A DNA stretch of 10,041 nucleotides from Burkholderiales bacterium (GCA_903643055.1 CAHJWV010000545.1:1-10041); one strand, 5' to 3'; positions 1 through 6,657 are shown, counted from the first letter of the stretch. Translations and numbers: made by a program. Notes: generated from the letters alone by a model not told the origin.

Positions 1-36
1 CGTTGGTCGACAGTTCGAATCTGTCAGGGCCCACCA
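1..36 (+). tRNA. 3' end of a tRNA, probably tRNA-Met (elongator)
   Basis: Only the 3' part of the tRNA is in the window. The T arm is complete: a 5-bp stem (9-13 GACAG with 21-25 CTGTC) closing the 7-nt loop TTCGAAT. The 3' acceptor strand AGGGCCC (26-32), discriminator A33 and an encoded CCA (34-36) follow. Bases 4-8 (TGGTC) fit a 5-nt variable loop, which makes it a class I tRNA. The anticodon lies outside the window. Assignment to elongator Met is from memory of betaproteobacterial tRNA-Met genes with a similar 3' half and acceptor, so the tRNA call is firm and the amino acid identity is tentative. Confidence 0.9.
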
Positions 37-50
37 AAATCGTTAAGAAA

Positions 51-90
51 AAAACGGCTTGCAGCCAATCGCGTTGCAAGCCGTTTTTCT
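51..90. terminator. Hairpin terminator after the tRNA, usable from both sides
   Basis: CGGCTTGCA (55-63) pairs perfectly with TGCAAGCCG (75-83) around an 11-nt loop. The stem is flanked by an A-run on the left and TTTTT (84-88) on the right. It begins about 15 nt after the tRNA CCA end, the expected place for an intrinsic terminator. The A-run makes it equally able to stop minus-strand transcripts leaving the tetR-like gene that ends at 270. Confidence 0.9.
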
Positions 91-269
91 TTGCGTGTTA
101 GGTTGGCCAAGTCATCGCCACACTTCCTGCTGATGGATTTGTGCAGCCGGTGAACCTTGAGGGACGGCCTACGCGCATGTTTTGGGGGCGTGACACTGGT
201 CGGCTCGTGAGTGGCGGGCCATCACCGTCGTCTCGCCGTGCAGTGATGCCATCGAGATGACGTCCGCAC

Positions 270-923
270 TCAACTGACGGGTTGCAGCGTTCCGATCCAG
301 ACGGCACGCACGGCCTGAGTCAATTCCACTTCGAAGTCTCGGTCGAAAACATTCAGCGGCTGCTGATGCAAATGCGCTCTCAACTCCTTGGGAAAGTCGA
401 GCGCTTGCCATAGCCCGAGTGTCATGCTCCATGTTCGCAGGAACAGTTCGATACCTTTGGCTGGATCCAGCGCCAGTGCGCTTTGCGACAGCGCGATGGC
501 CGCGGCCTCTAAGCCGCTTGCCAGTCCTTCCTTGAACGCCAGCATCGCCGGCACGGGCAGATTCTTTTCCAGAACGGCGCTGGTCATCCCTGCGAGCGGC
601 AACAAATCAGGCGTTTGGGAAACGGCCTGCGAGTACAGCAACGCAAATTGCTCGGCGGCGCCATGGGTGGTCGGCGGAAGCGAGTTCATGCTCGGCATGA
701 TGATGCTCAGCAGCGACGCGAAGCTGTCTTCAAGCAACGCAACGAAGATTTCTTCCTTGCTACTGAACGACAGGTAGACCGATCCCTTCGCGATGCCTGC
801 GGACTGGGCAATGGCTGCCACGGAAGGCAACTCTTGCGTGCGCCGGAACAACTGGTGGGCGGCGGCCAGTAGTTGCGCACGGCGCAGCGCGCGTTCATCA
901 AGGTTCAGGGAAGGTCGGGCCAA
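270..923 (-). CDS. TetR/AcrR-family transcriptional regulator
   Basis: A 217-residue protein, the usual TetR-family length. The N-terminal DNA-binding domain has a helix-turn-helix at about residues 34-53 (PSVAAIAQSAGIAKGSVYLSF), followed by the family's typical SSKEEIF stretch that leads into the ligand-binding helical domain. The start is TTG (923-921): the frame is open upstream only to a stop about 21 nt before, with no in-frame ATG or GTG, and the next Met would remove the HTH. It begins only 7 nt after the stop of the SDR gene, so the two are co-transcribed and perhaps translationally coupled; I see no good Shine-Dalgarno. It is the obvious candidate to bind the paired palindromes in front of the SDR gene and repress its own operon. 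The ligand is unknown. Confidence 0.9.
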   Translation of the reverse strand: MARPSLNLDERALRRAQLLAAAHQLFRRTQELPSVAAIAQSAGIAKGSVYLSFSSKEEIFVALLEDSFASLLSIIMPSMNSLPPTTHGAAEQFALLYSQAVSQTPDLLPLAGMTSAVLEKNLPVPAMLAFKEGLASGLEAAAIALSQSALALDPAKGIELFLRTWSMTLGLWQALDFPKELRAHLHQQPLNVFDRDFEVELTQAVRAVWIGTLQPVS

Positions 924-930
924 GGCGTCG

Positions 931-1716
931 TCAGTCGTTGCGCATCAGGTGGAATGCTAGCTTGCGTTGCAGGCTGCGCGGCATGAATCGGTTGCTCCAT
1001 GCCGTGACGGCATTGAGGCAGCCGGGCACGATAGAGGCCCGGCCACGCTCTAGCGCGCGCAGGCCAATGCGAACGACAGGTCGGCTTCGCATCATGACAA
1101 GGCGTTGATAGAGCGTGGCTTTCTGGCCCGACACCTTGAGGAATTCTGTCGCCGTGATGCCCGGCGAAAGCACGGTCACGGTCACGCCGCGGCCACGCAG
1201 TTCCTCGTGCAGCGCTTCACCGAACAGCAGGACATAAGCTTTGCTTGCGCTGTAGGCCGCGTAGGTGGGCGTTGCCTGATAGCCGCCGATAGAGGCCACC
1301 AGCACAATTTGTCCGGCACCCCGTCGAGCCATGGTCGACCCAAAGACATGGGTGAGCTCGGTGAGGGTGACCATGTTGAGCTGCAACATGTCCAGCGTAC
1401 GCTTCAGCGGCTGTTCGACGAATTCGCCAAACACGCCATAGCCAGCGTTATTGATCAAGGTGTCGACTGCGATCCCGTCCGCGTCCAGCTGGGCTAACAG
1501 TTCGGCACCGACGTCGGCGCGCGCCAGATCCATACCGATCACTTTCACTTGCACGCCGTGACGATTTTTTAATTCGACCGCCAAAGCCTGCATCGGTTCG
1601 ACACGCCGCGCGACCAACACCAAGTTATGCCCTTTCGTGGCCAGTTCATCGGCGAAGTCCATGCCGAAACCACTCGATGCGCCTGTGATGAGAGCCCACC
1701 TACCTGACGTTTTCAT
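931..1716 (-). CDS. Short-chain dehydrogenase/reductase (SDR), NADP(H)-type
   Basis: A 261-residue classical SDR oxidoreductase. The cofactor motif TGASSGFG spans residues 11-18, NNAG 89-92, the structural Asn is N114, the catalytic Ser is S142 and the YxxxK pair is Y155/K159. Arg-Arg (R37-R38) right after the second beta strand suggests NADP(H) rather than NAD(H). The C-terminal part (about 190-261) is basic and resembles SDRs acting on lipid-like or hydrophobic substrates, but the substrate cannot be told from sequence. The frame is open to 1944, yet ATG 1716 is preferred: AAAGGGGGG (1732-1724) lies 7 nt upstream, too close to serve the alternative ATG at 1722, and the promoter and operators lie inside the longer frame. 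It is the first gene of a two-gene operon with the TetR-like regulator. Confidence 0.93.
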   Translation of the reverse strand: MKTSGRWALITGASSGFGMDFADELATKGHNLVLVARRVEPMQALAVELKNRHGVQVKVIGMDLARADVGAELLAQLDADGIAVDTLINNAGYGVFGEFVEQPLKRTLDMLQLNMVTLTELTHVFGSTMARRGAGQIVLVASIGGYQATPTYAAYSASKAYVLLFGEALHEELRGRGVTVTVLSPGITATEFLKVSGQKATLYQRLVMMRSRPVVRIGLRALERGRASIVPGCLNAVTAWSNRFMPRSLQRKLAFHLMRND

Positions 1717-1734
1717 ACCCATTCCCCCCTTTAA

Positions 1735-1747
1735 TGACCGACGGTCA
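1735..1747. promoter_or_regulatory. Operator-like palindrome 1 (promoter-proximal to the SDR gene)
   Basis: TGACCGACGGTCA is a perfect palindrome with 6-bp arms and one central base. It lies about 7-19 nt downstream of the transcription start predicted for the SDR promoter and upstream of the SDR ribosome binding site. It differs from the palindrome at 1768-1780 only at the symmetric innermost arm positions (G/C instead of A/T). This size and symmetry suit a TetR-family dimer. Binding by the downstream-encoded TetR is inferred. Confidence 0.8.
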
Positions 1748-1759
1748 CGTATAGCTGAA

Positions 1760-1788
1760 ACTATAAATGACCAATGGTCAATAAACAA
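1760..1788 (-). promoter_or_regulatory. Sigma-70-type promoter of the SDR-tetR operon
   Basis: Read on the minus strand, TTGTTT (1788-1783) is followed after exactly 17 bp by TATAGT (1765-1760), a one-mismatch -10 box. Transcription would start near 1753, giving a leader of roughly 37 nt before ATG 1716. The 17-bp spacer is almost wholly filled by the second palindrome (1768-1780), so a bound repressor would exclude RNA polymerase. An alternative -10, TATACG (1753-1748), exists but has poorer spacing. Confidence 0.65.
1768..1780. promoter_or_regulatory. Operator-like palindrome 2 (in the promoter spacer)
   Basis: TGACCAATGGTCA is a perfect palindrome with 6-bp arms and one central base, sharing the half-site TGACC with the palindrome at 1735-1747. 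The two centres are 33 bp apart, close to three helical turns, which would place two repressor dimers on the same face of the DNA. It sits in the -35/-10 spacer of the SDR promoter. Confidence 0.8.
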
Positions 1789-2211
1789 GCGAGATGAGTA
1801 AATCGGTTCAACTGGGAGGTCTGAGGCAGGTGCGGGAGAGTGCGGGGTGAACCAAAGGCATCGGAAGGATGGCGCGGCAACGTCTGAGAGGCGAGTGTGT
1901 GCCCGTGGTTCGTCGCATCGCGCCAAAACAAAGCCGTTGAGCACGCCTACGTTCAGCCTCCCCGAAACACAGCACCGCCCACTTGACGAAGTCAGCGCAT
2001 CTCGAGACGGTCAAGGCAGGCCTTCCTTAAAATTGTCCGCAAATATTCAAAATCGTAAATAACAGTAGGCCTATTTCTTCGCCAATGCGATCCCTCTGCG
2101 CTAGAAATGCAGGCAAATCTTCAAAACTGCAGGCGGCGATACTTGGCGTTACAGCGCATTTGGTTGCAGCAAAAAAGGTGAAATGCGGAGCTGCGCTCTC
2201 ACAATCAAGAA

Positions 2212-2224
2212 GACTTCAGAAGTC
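2212..2224. repeat. 13-bp perfect palindrome upstream of the crystallin-peptidase gene
   Basis: GACTTCAGAAGTC has two 6-bp arms and a single central base. It lies just before a possible -35 element and about 110 bp before the start codon, so it could be an operator. Palindromes of this exact geometry should occur two or three times by chance in 10 kb, so on its own this is weak. Confidence 0.4.
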
Positions 2225-2228
2225 GCCA

Positions 2229-2256
2229 TTGATAAACCATTGCGTGCATTTACTTT
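2229..2256 (+). promoter_or_regulatory. Possible promoter of the crystallin-peptidase gene
   Basis: TTGATA (2229-2234, one mismatch from the -35 consensus) is followed after 16 bp by TACTTT (2251-2256), a poor -10 with three matches. It would leave a leader of about 70 nt. It is the best sigma-70-like pair I find in this AT-rich leader, but the weak -10 keeps it tentative. Confidence 0.3.
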
Positions 2257-2331
2257 TAAATCGCAGCGTCATTTCAATCGGTTGATTTTTGTCACGGCGG
2301 GCATCGAGAAACATTCACAGAGGATTGAAAC

Positions 2332-3498
2332 ATGAACAGAATTACGACGAGCTTAAGCAATGTGATGAAAGCGGGTGCCATTGTTTTGGCTTGCTCCCAG
2401 TTTTCAGCGCATGCGTCAGGTGCTCAGCCTGAAGGTGCCATTTGCTTTTATGAGCATGTGGATTATCAGGGCGCCTCTTTTTGCGCGAATGCCGACAGCA
2501 ACTGGATCGGCAGTGCCTGGAATGACCGCGTTTCCTCCGCGAAAGTACGCAGCGGCGCAAAGATCAATTTATTCAACGACACCAATTACGGCGGTAAAAG
2601 TATCACGTTGACCGACGATGCACCGAACTTTGTTTCGCTGAATTTCAATGATGTGACCTCGTCTTTCCGAGTCGCCTCAACCCAGCCTGCGCCGCCGGAA
2701 AGGTGGCAAGAGCATTGGTTCGATCACAATCAGAACCTGACCCGCGTTTTCTATGATGACGATTTGGCCGTTTATTTTGATGGTGACGTAAATCGTTCCT
2801 ATACCTGGATGAATCGCTATATTGGCGATGTGTGGCGTTATACTAAAAAGACTTATGGTGCATTCGGTTCAAACCCGCGCCTTTTTGCCGTCTTCCATAC
2901 CGATAAATACAGCGGCGGGCATCCGTCGACCTATTTCGATGCGAGCCATGATAATCGCAATGTGATCGATGCCGGCCCCGGCCCATGGAAGAATGGAACC
3001 GGCAATGACTTGGATTTGACCACCCATGAGGTGGGCCATATCGTGGAAGGCGCGTCAAAGGGCGTGCATAACTCCCCGGCCTTCGGCCTGTGGAAAGACA
3101 GCAAATGGATGGAAATCTATATCTATGACGTCTATAAGGGCCTGGGCCGCACGGACGATGTCAAGCGTTGGTACAACACCGTGATTGGCACCCGCGATGA
3201 TTTCCCGCGGGCCAATAGCTTCTGGTTCCGCGATTGGTTTTATCCGATTTACAACGAGCACGGCGGTACTGCCACGCTGAATAACTATTTCACCTTGCTG
3301 GCGCAATGCTTCCCGAAGAACGGGACGAGTTATGCCCGTAACTTGAACTGGGGTGAGTTTGTGCATTTCTGGAGCGGCGCATCCGGTACCAATCTGCAAG
3401 CGCAAGCCACCAAGGCATTCGGCTGGCCGGCAGATTGGGACGCTCAATTCAAGAAGGCGCAAAAAGACTTTGCTTGCGCAAACAACTACCCACACTGA
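2332..3498 (+). CDS. Secreted beta/gamma-crystallin-like domain fused to an HExxH metallopeptidase-like domain
   Basis: A 388-residue exported protein of unassigned family. A signal peptide covers about residues 1-28 (cleavage after AHA28); VLAC (18-21) could instead be a weak lipobox. Residues 37-114 hold two Greek-key-like repeats, YEHVDYQG (40-47) and FNDTNYGG (81-88). Each is followed by an N-D-x-x-S/T-S motif (64-69, 106-111), the calcium-binding signature of beta/gamma-crystallins. From about 123 to 382 comes a domain with HEVGH (232-236), the zinc-peptidase HExxH. E261 in KWMEI or H246 could be the third zinc ligand. Cys pairs C38/C51 and C326/C382 may form disulfides. AGAGGA (2319-2324) lies 7 nt before ATG. 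The gene stands alone, closed by a terminator, and is less GC-rich than the transporter operon, hinting at acquisition. Proteolysis is inferred from the motif only; the substrate is unknown. Confidence 0.85.
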   Translation: MNRITTSLSNVMKAGAIVLACSQFSAHASGAQPEGAICFYEHVDYQGASFCANADSNWIGSAWNDRVSSAKVRSGAKINLFNDTNYGGKSITLTDDAPNFVSLNFNDVTSSFRVASTQPAPPERWQEHWFDHNQNLTRVFYDDDLAVYFDGDVNRSYTWMNRYIGDVWRYTKKTYGAFGSNPRLFAVFHTDKYSGGHPSTYFDASHDNRNVIDAGPGPWKNGTGNDLDLTTHEVGHIVEGASKGVHNSPAFGLWKDSKWMEIYIYDVYKGLGRTDDVKRWYNTVIGTRDDFPRANSFWFRDWFYPIYNEHGGTATLNNYFTLLAQCFPKNGTSYARNLNWGEFVHFWSGASGTNLQAQATKAFGWPADWDAQFKKAQKDFACANNYPH

Positions 3499-3606
3499 TC
3501 CGCAAATGGATGGCTGGGCTCGGGCAATCCACAGGGTTGCGCGCGCCTGGCCGTGCTGAAAGTCATTGAACACATCCAGTGAATCCCTGACCGCTCCAGC
3601 CTGATG

Positions 3607-3641
3607 AAAAGCGCCTGCGCCTTGTGCGCATGGCGCTTTTT
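3607..3641. terminator. Strong hairpin terminator after the crystallin-peptidase gene
   Basis: AAAAGCGCC (3607-3615) pairs with GGCGCTTTT (3632-3640). The stem continues as TGCGC (3616-3620) with GCGCA (3626-3630) around the 5-nt loop CTTGT, with one bulged T at 3631. The right side ends in TTTTT and the left side has an A-run, so it can act on both strands. It lies about 110 nt after the stop at 3498. Confidence 0.9.
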
Positions 3642-3832
3642 CATTCGTTAAGGCCATAGCCAGCGAATCAAACCGAATTCACCCCCTCGCTTGATGGTGA
3701 CCATGCCCCCTGTTTTCTTCGAAAACGGATGTAAAAAGGAGTAACGCTAACGTCGTGGAAGTGCGGCGGGTGCGCTCGCCGTGCCATCCCAAGCGTTGGC
3801 GGCACGCTGCTGAACTCCTGGGGGCTCTCTGC
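3642..3832 (+). other. Leader region of the exonuclease III gene
   Basis: It contains a small hairpin-forming repeat, GTTTTC-TTC-GAAAAC (3712-3726), and a textbook Shine-Dalgarno AAGGAG (3736-3741) with no start codon at normal distance. The first candidate is GTG at 3755, 13 nt away. That GTG is in frame with the exonuclease and would add 26 Arg-rich residues not expected in the family. I find no clear sigma-70 promoter here. Confidence 0.45.
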
Positions 3833-4615
3833 ATGACGCAGATCAGAATCGCAACGTACAACATCAATGGTGTTGTCGGCCGTTTGTCCAATCTGCTGCA
3901 CTGGCTTGAGCGTACTGAGCCAGATGTCGTTTGCCTGCAGGAATTGAAGGCGCCCGATGCCCGGTTTCCCCATGAGGAACTGAAGCGTGCGGGCTATGGA
4001 GCGGTCTGGCGCGGGCAGAGTGCCTTCAATGGCGTCGCCATCATTGCGCGAGGGGCAGAGCCCTTGTTATCGAAGCGCGTGTTGCCCGGAGACCCGGCCG
4101 ACAAGCACAGCCGCTACATCGAGGCCGCCGTGCAGGGCATCTTGATCGGCAACTTGTATGCGCCGAATGGCAATCCCCAGCCGGGCCCGAAGTTCGATAC
4201 CAAACTGCGTTGGCTGGACCGTTTGACCGCCCATGCGGCAGAGTTGATGGCCACCGGCTTGCCGGTGGTGCTTGCGGGCGACTTCAACATCGTGCCCACC
4301 GAGGCCGACATCTATGTCTCAAGCTCATGGGATAAAGATGCGCTTGTGCAGCCGCAAAGCCGAGCAGCGTTTCAAGCGTTGCTGGCCCAAGGCTGGACGG
4401 ACGCGGTGCGCGCCGTGCACCCGGAAAAGACCATCTACACCTTCTGGGACTACAAGCGCTATCGCTGGCAGCGCAATGCCGGGTTGCGCATTGATCACCT
4501 GCTGATCAGCCCGGCGCTGAAAGACCGTTTGCAAGGCGCTACGGTCGACCTCACTGAGCGCGGCAAACCGGGCAGCAGCGATCACGCGCCGGTCAGCATC
4601 GAACTGTCTGCCTGA
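3833..4615 (+). CDS. xth: Exodeoxyribonuclease III (AP endonuclease family)
   Basis: A 260-residue ExoIII-type enzyme, near the 268 residues of E. coli XthA. The family incises DNA at abasic sites and degrades duplex DNA from 3' ends in base excision repair in the cytoplasm. Active-site motifs of the endonuclease/exonuclease/phosphatase fold are all present: N10 in TYNING, metal ligand E37 in LQELK, Y109 in NLYAPNG, D150 and N152 in GDFN, D221 in RIDHLL, and the catalytic D250-H251 in SSDHAP. ATG 3833 is chosen because the protein then begins, as in the family, two residues before the first beta strand; GGGGG (3820-3824) is the only upstream SD-like run. A GTG at 3755 is an in-frame alternative with a better SD. 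It is convergent with the ABC transporter operon. The sibling ExoA family cannot be excluded. Confidence 0.93.
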   Translation: MTQIRIATYNINGVVGRLSNLLHWLERTEPDVVCLQELKAPDARFPHEELKRAGYGAVWRGQSAFNGVAIIARGAEPLLSKRVLPGDPADKHSRYIEAAVQGILIGNLYAPNGNPQPGPKFDTKLRWLDRLTAHAAELMATGLPVVLAGDFNIVPTEADIYVSSSWDKDALVQPQSRAAFQALLAQGWTDAVRAVHPEKTIYTFWDYKRYRWQRNAGLRIDHLLISPALKDRLQGATVDLTERGKPGSSDHAPVSIELSA

Positions 4616-4646
4616 GCGGCATCAGGTCGTTGTCGGCAGGCGGAAA

Positions 4647-4676
4647 CGGTGGACCTCGAATCGGCCCGAGCCACCG
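4647..4676. terminator. Hairpin between convergent xth and ABC ATPase genes
   Basis: CGGTGG (4647-4652) pairs with CCACCG (4671-4676), and after a 2-nt bulge CTCG (4655-4658) pairs with CGAG (4667-4670) around an 8-nt loop. It begins directly after the ATPase stop codon, in the 61-bp gap between the two converging genes. There is no proper T-run on either side, so termination is plausible rather than shown. Confidence 0.4.
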
Positions 4677-5786
4677 TCATTCCGGCTGCAGCCGGCGCCG
4701 GGCCACCCCTTGCGCATCGAACAGATGCAGCGCTTCGGGCGCGGCCTGAACGGCGATTGCATCGCCCACACGCAAACGGGTGATGCCGTTGCCGCGCACC
4801 GTGAGTTCGAGCCCGGTGGTCGATCGCAGATAAACGAGGTGCGATTCGCCCAGTTGCTCGACCAGCGTGACTTCGCCGTTGAGCGCCAGGCCCGCGCCCA
4901 CTGAGAGCGGCGAGCCCACTACCACGTGCTCGGCGCGAATGCCGATCTCTACCGCATCGCCGCTGCTCAAGCCCTGGCTGTCGACGCGGGCCTGCGCACG
5001 GCGACCATCGGCCAGTTCGATCTCGGCGCCGTCGGCCGAGACGCTTTTGATGCGCGCCGGCAGCAGGTTCATCGTTGGTGAACCGATGAAGGTGGCGACA
5101 AAACGATTGGCGGGTTGCTGGTACAGATCGAGCGGTGTACCGGCCTGTTGAACGCGACCCTGGTGCATCACGACGATGCGATCGCCCAAGGTCATCGCCT
5201 CGGTCTGGTCGTGCGTCACATACACCATCGTCGCACCCAGCTCGCGGTGCAGCCGCGCCAGCTCGATGCGGGTCTTGACGCGCAAAGCGGCGTCGAGATT
5301 CGACAGCGGCTCATCGAACAAAAATACCTTCGGCTGGCGCACGATCGCGCGGCCGATCGCAACACGCTGGCGTTGGCCGCCGGAGAGCTCGCGCGGCAGC
5401 CGCTTCAGCAGATGATCGATGTGCAGCGCTTTCGCCGCGGCCTGAATGCGCTGCTCGCGTTCGCCGCGCGCGACGCCGTGCACCTTCAAGCCGAAGGCCA
5501 TGTTCTGGTAGACAGTCATGTGCGGGTAAAGCGCATAGCTCTGGAACACCATCGCGATGCCGCGCTTCGCGGGCGGCAGGTCGTTGACCCGTTCGCCATC
5601 GATGCGCAGCTCGCCGCCGCTGATGTCATCGAGCCCGCACAGCAGGCGTAGCAAGGTCGATTTGCCGCAGCCGCTCGGGCCGACCAGCACGACGAGTTCG
5701 CCATGTCCGATGCGCAGGTCGATGCCGCTCAACACGGCTTGATCGCCGTAGGTCTTGGAGATGTTGGAGAGTTCGAGCTGGGCCAT
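4677..5786 (-). CDS. Sugar ABC transporter ATP-binding protein (MalK/UgpC type)
   Basis: A 369-residue ATPase that powers the importer from the cytoplasmic side as a homodimer. Walker A is GPSGCGKST (36-44), Q-loop Q82, signature LSGGQRQR (134-141), Walker B VFLFDE (154-159), D-loop SNLDA (162-166) and switch His H192 in VTHDQ. Residues from about 235 to the end form the C-terminal regulatory OB-fold (TOBE) region typical of CUT1 ATPases such as MalK, UgpC and MsmK. It is the last gene of the operon, starting 16 nt after the stop of the second permease. No clear Shine-Dalgarno precedes ATG 5786, so translation probably depends on coupling to the upstream permease. MalK-type ATPases can serve several importers, so its sequence does not fix the sugar. 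Confidence 0.96.
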   Translation of the reverse strand: MAQLELSNISKTYGDQAVLSGIDLRIGHGELVVLVGPSGCGKSTLLRLLCGLDDISGGELRIDGERVNDLPPAKRGIAMVFQSYALYPHMTVYQNMAFGLKVHGVARGEREQRIQAAAKALHIDHLLKRLPRELSGGQRQRVAIGRAIVRQPKVFLFDEPLSNLDAALRVKTRIELARLHRELGATMVYVTHDQTEAMTLGDRIVVMHQGRVQQAGTPLDLYQQPANRFVATFIGSPTMNLLPARIKSVSADGAEIELADGRRAQARVDSQGLSSGDAVEIGIRAEHVVVGSPLSVGAGLALNGEVTLVEQLGESHLVYLRSTTGLELTVRGNGITRLRVGDAIAVQAAPEALHLFDAQGVARRRLQPE

Positions 5787-5802
5787 GGCAAAGGATGAAC
5801 GA

Positions 5803-6657
5803 CTACTTGACCGCGCCGGCGGTAATGCCGCGGATCAGCTGGCGCGATGACAGCGCGTACAGCACGAGGATGGGCAGCACCGCCAGCGACAGCGCGGCCA
5901 GTACCGCATTCCAGTCGGTCGAGAACTGGCCGACGAACTGCTGCACGCCGAGCGTGATGGTCTGTGTGCTTTCAGACGGCGAGAGGATCAGCGGGAACCA
6001 CAGGTCGTTCCAGATCGGCACCATCGTGAAGACAGCCACCGTGGCCACGGCCGGGCGGATCAGCGGCAGGATCACCTGGAAGAAGATGCGGAACTCGCTG
6101 ACGCCATCGCAACGCGCCGCATCCTTCAGCTCGCCGGGCACCTGCCGGATGAACTCCGACAGGATCATGATCGCCAGCGGTAGGCCCTGCGCCACGTAGA
6201 CGAGGATCAGCGCGGTCAGCGTGTTGGTCAGGTTCAGCGCGACCATGGTCTGCAGGATCGACACCGAGCCCAGGCGGATCGGCGCCATGATGCCGAACGC
6301 AAAGAACAGCGTCAGCCAGCGGTTGCCGCGAAAGCCGTATTCGGTCAGCGCCCAGGCGGCCATCGCACCGAACAACAAGATCAGCAACAGCGACACGCCG
6401 GTCACGATCGCGCTGTTGCTGAACATGCCGAAGACCGAAGCATTGCCCAGCACCTTGGTGTAGCCGGCAATGCTCCAGGTGGCGGCGGTGGGCAGCGACA
6501 GCGGGTCATCGAAGATCGCGCGCTTGGCCTTGAACGAGTTGATCAGCACCAGCACGATCGGGAACAGCACCAACAGGCTGTAGCCGCCGAGGACCAGATG
6601 AACAAAGCCCGCGCGAGCCAACGCGGCCGGGCTGCGGGAAGCGGTGCTGCGGCTCAC
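5803..6657 (-). CDS. Carbohydrate ABC transporter permease (MalG type, CUT1)
   Basis: A 284-residue inner-membrane permease with about six hydrophobic segments, the first at roughly residues 18-41. The cytoplasmic coupling (EAA) loop reads DAARCDG (179-185) with the usual LP at 197-198, matching the second-permease subgroup of CUT1 systems. The open frame runs up to 7173, but upstream of 6657 it is only the antisense-frame shadow of the first permease, rich in Arg and lacking membrane segments. The start is GTG 6657, whose GTGA overlaps the TGA stop of the first permease (6656-6654), the standard coupling arrangement. With its partner it forms the channel for the incoming sugar. Confidence 0.94.
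   Translation of the reverse strand: MSRSTASRSPAALARAGFVHLVLGGYSLLVLFPIVLVLINSFKAKRAIFDDPLSLPTAATWSIAGYTKVLGNASVFGMFSNSAIVTGVSLLLILLFGAMAAWALTEYGFRGNRWLTLFFAFGIMAPIRLGSVSILQTMVALNLTNTLTALILVYVAQGLPLAIMILSEFIRQVPGELKDAARCDGVSEFRIFFQVILPLIRPAVATVAVFTMVPIWNDLWFPLILSPSESTQTITLGVQQFVGQFSTDWNAVLAALSLAVLPILVLYALSSRQLIRGITAGAVK

Larger units (their letters stand above)
1789..2331. other. Intergenic stretch without a convincing gene
   Basis: About 540 bp between the SDR promoter and the secreted crystallin-peptidase gene. Short open frames exist (for example 1847-2062 and 2085-2285 on the plus strand), but none has a good ribosome binding site, a recognisable product or natural-looking composition. 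The right half, from about 2030, is clearly more AT-rich than the rest of the window and probably holds the control region of the gene at 2332. The only structured element I see is a perfect palindrome at 2212-2224. Confidence 0.6.

Noticed and set aside
1..36. tRNA 3' end as attachment site of an integrated element
   Set aside because: No second copy of the tRNA 3' sequence and no integrase gene are visible in the window; the tRNA is followed by its own terminator.
1717..1944. SDR start at 1944 with a 76-residue N-terminal extension
   Set aside because: It would translate through the promoter and both operators; a strong SD sits correctly spaced before ATG 1716, and the SDR motif begins right after that start.
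1847..2285. Two small plus-strand frames (71 and 66 residues) in the gene-poor stretch
   Set aside because: Neither has an SD, a recognisable motif or protein-like composition; I regard them as chance frames.
3055..3657. 200-residue minus-strand open frame over the peptidase gene's 3' half
   Set aside because: It is antisense to a well-supported gene and reads through the terminator hairpin at 3607-3641; its composition looks like a shadow.
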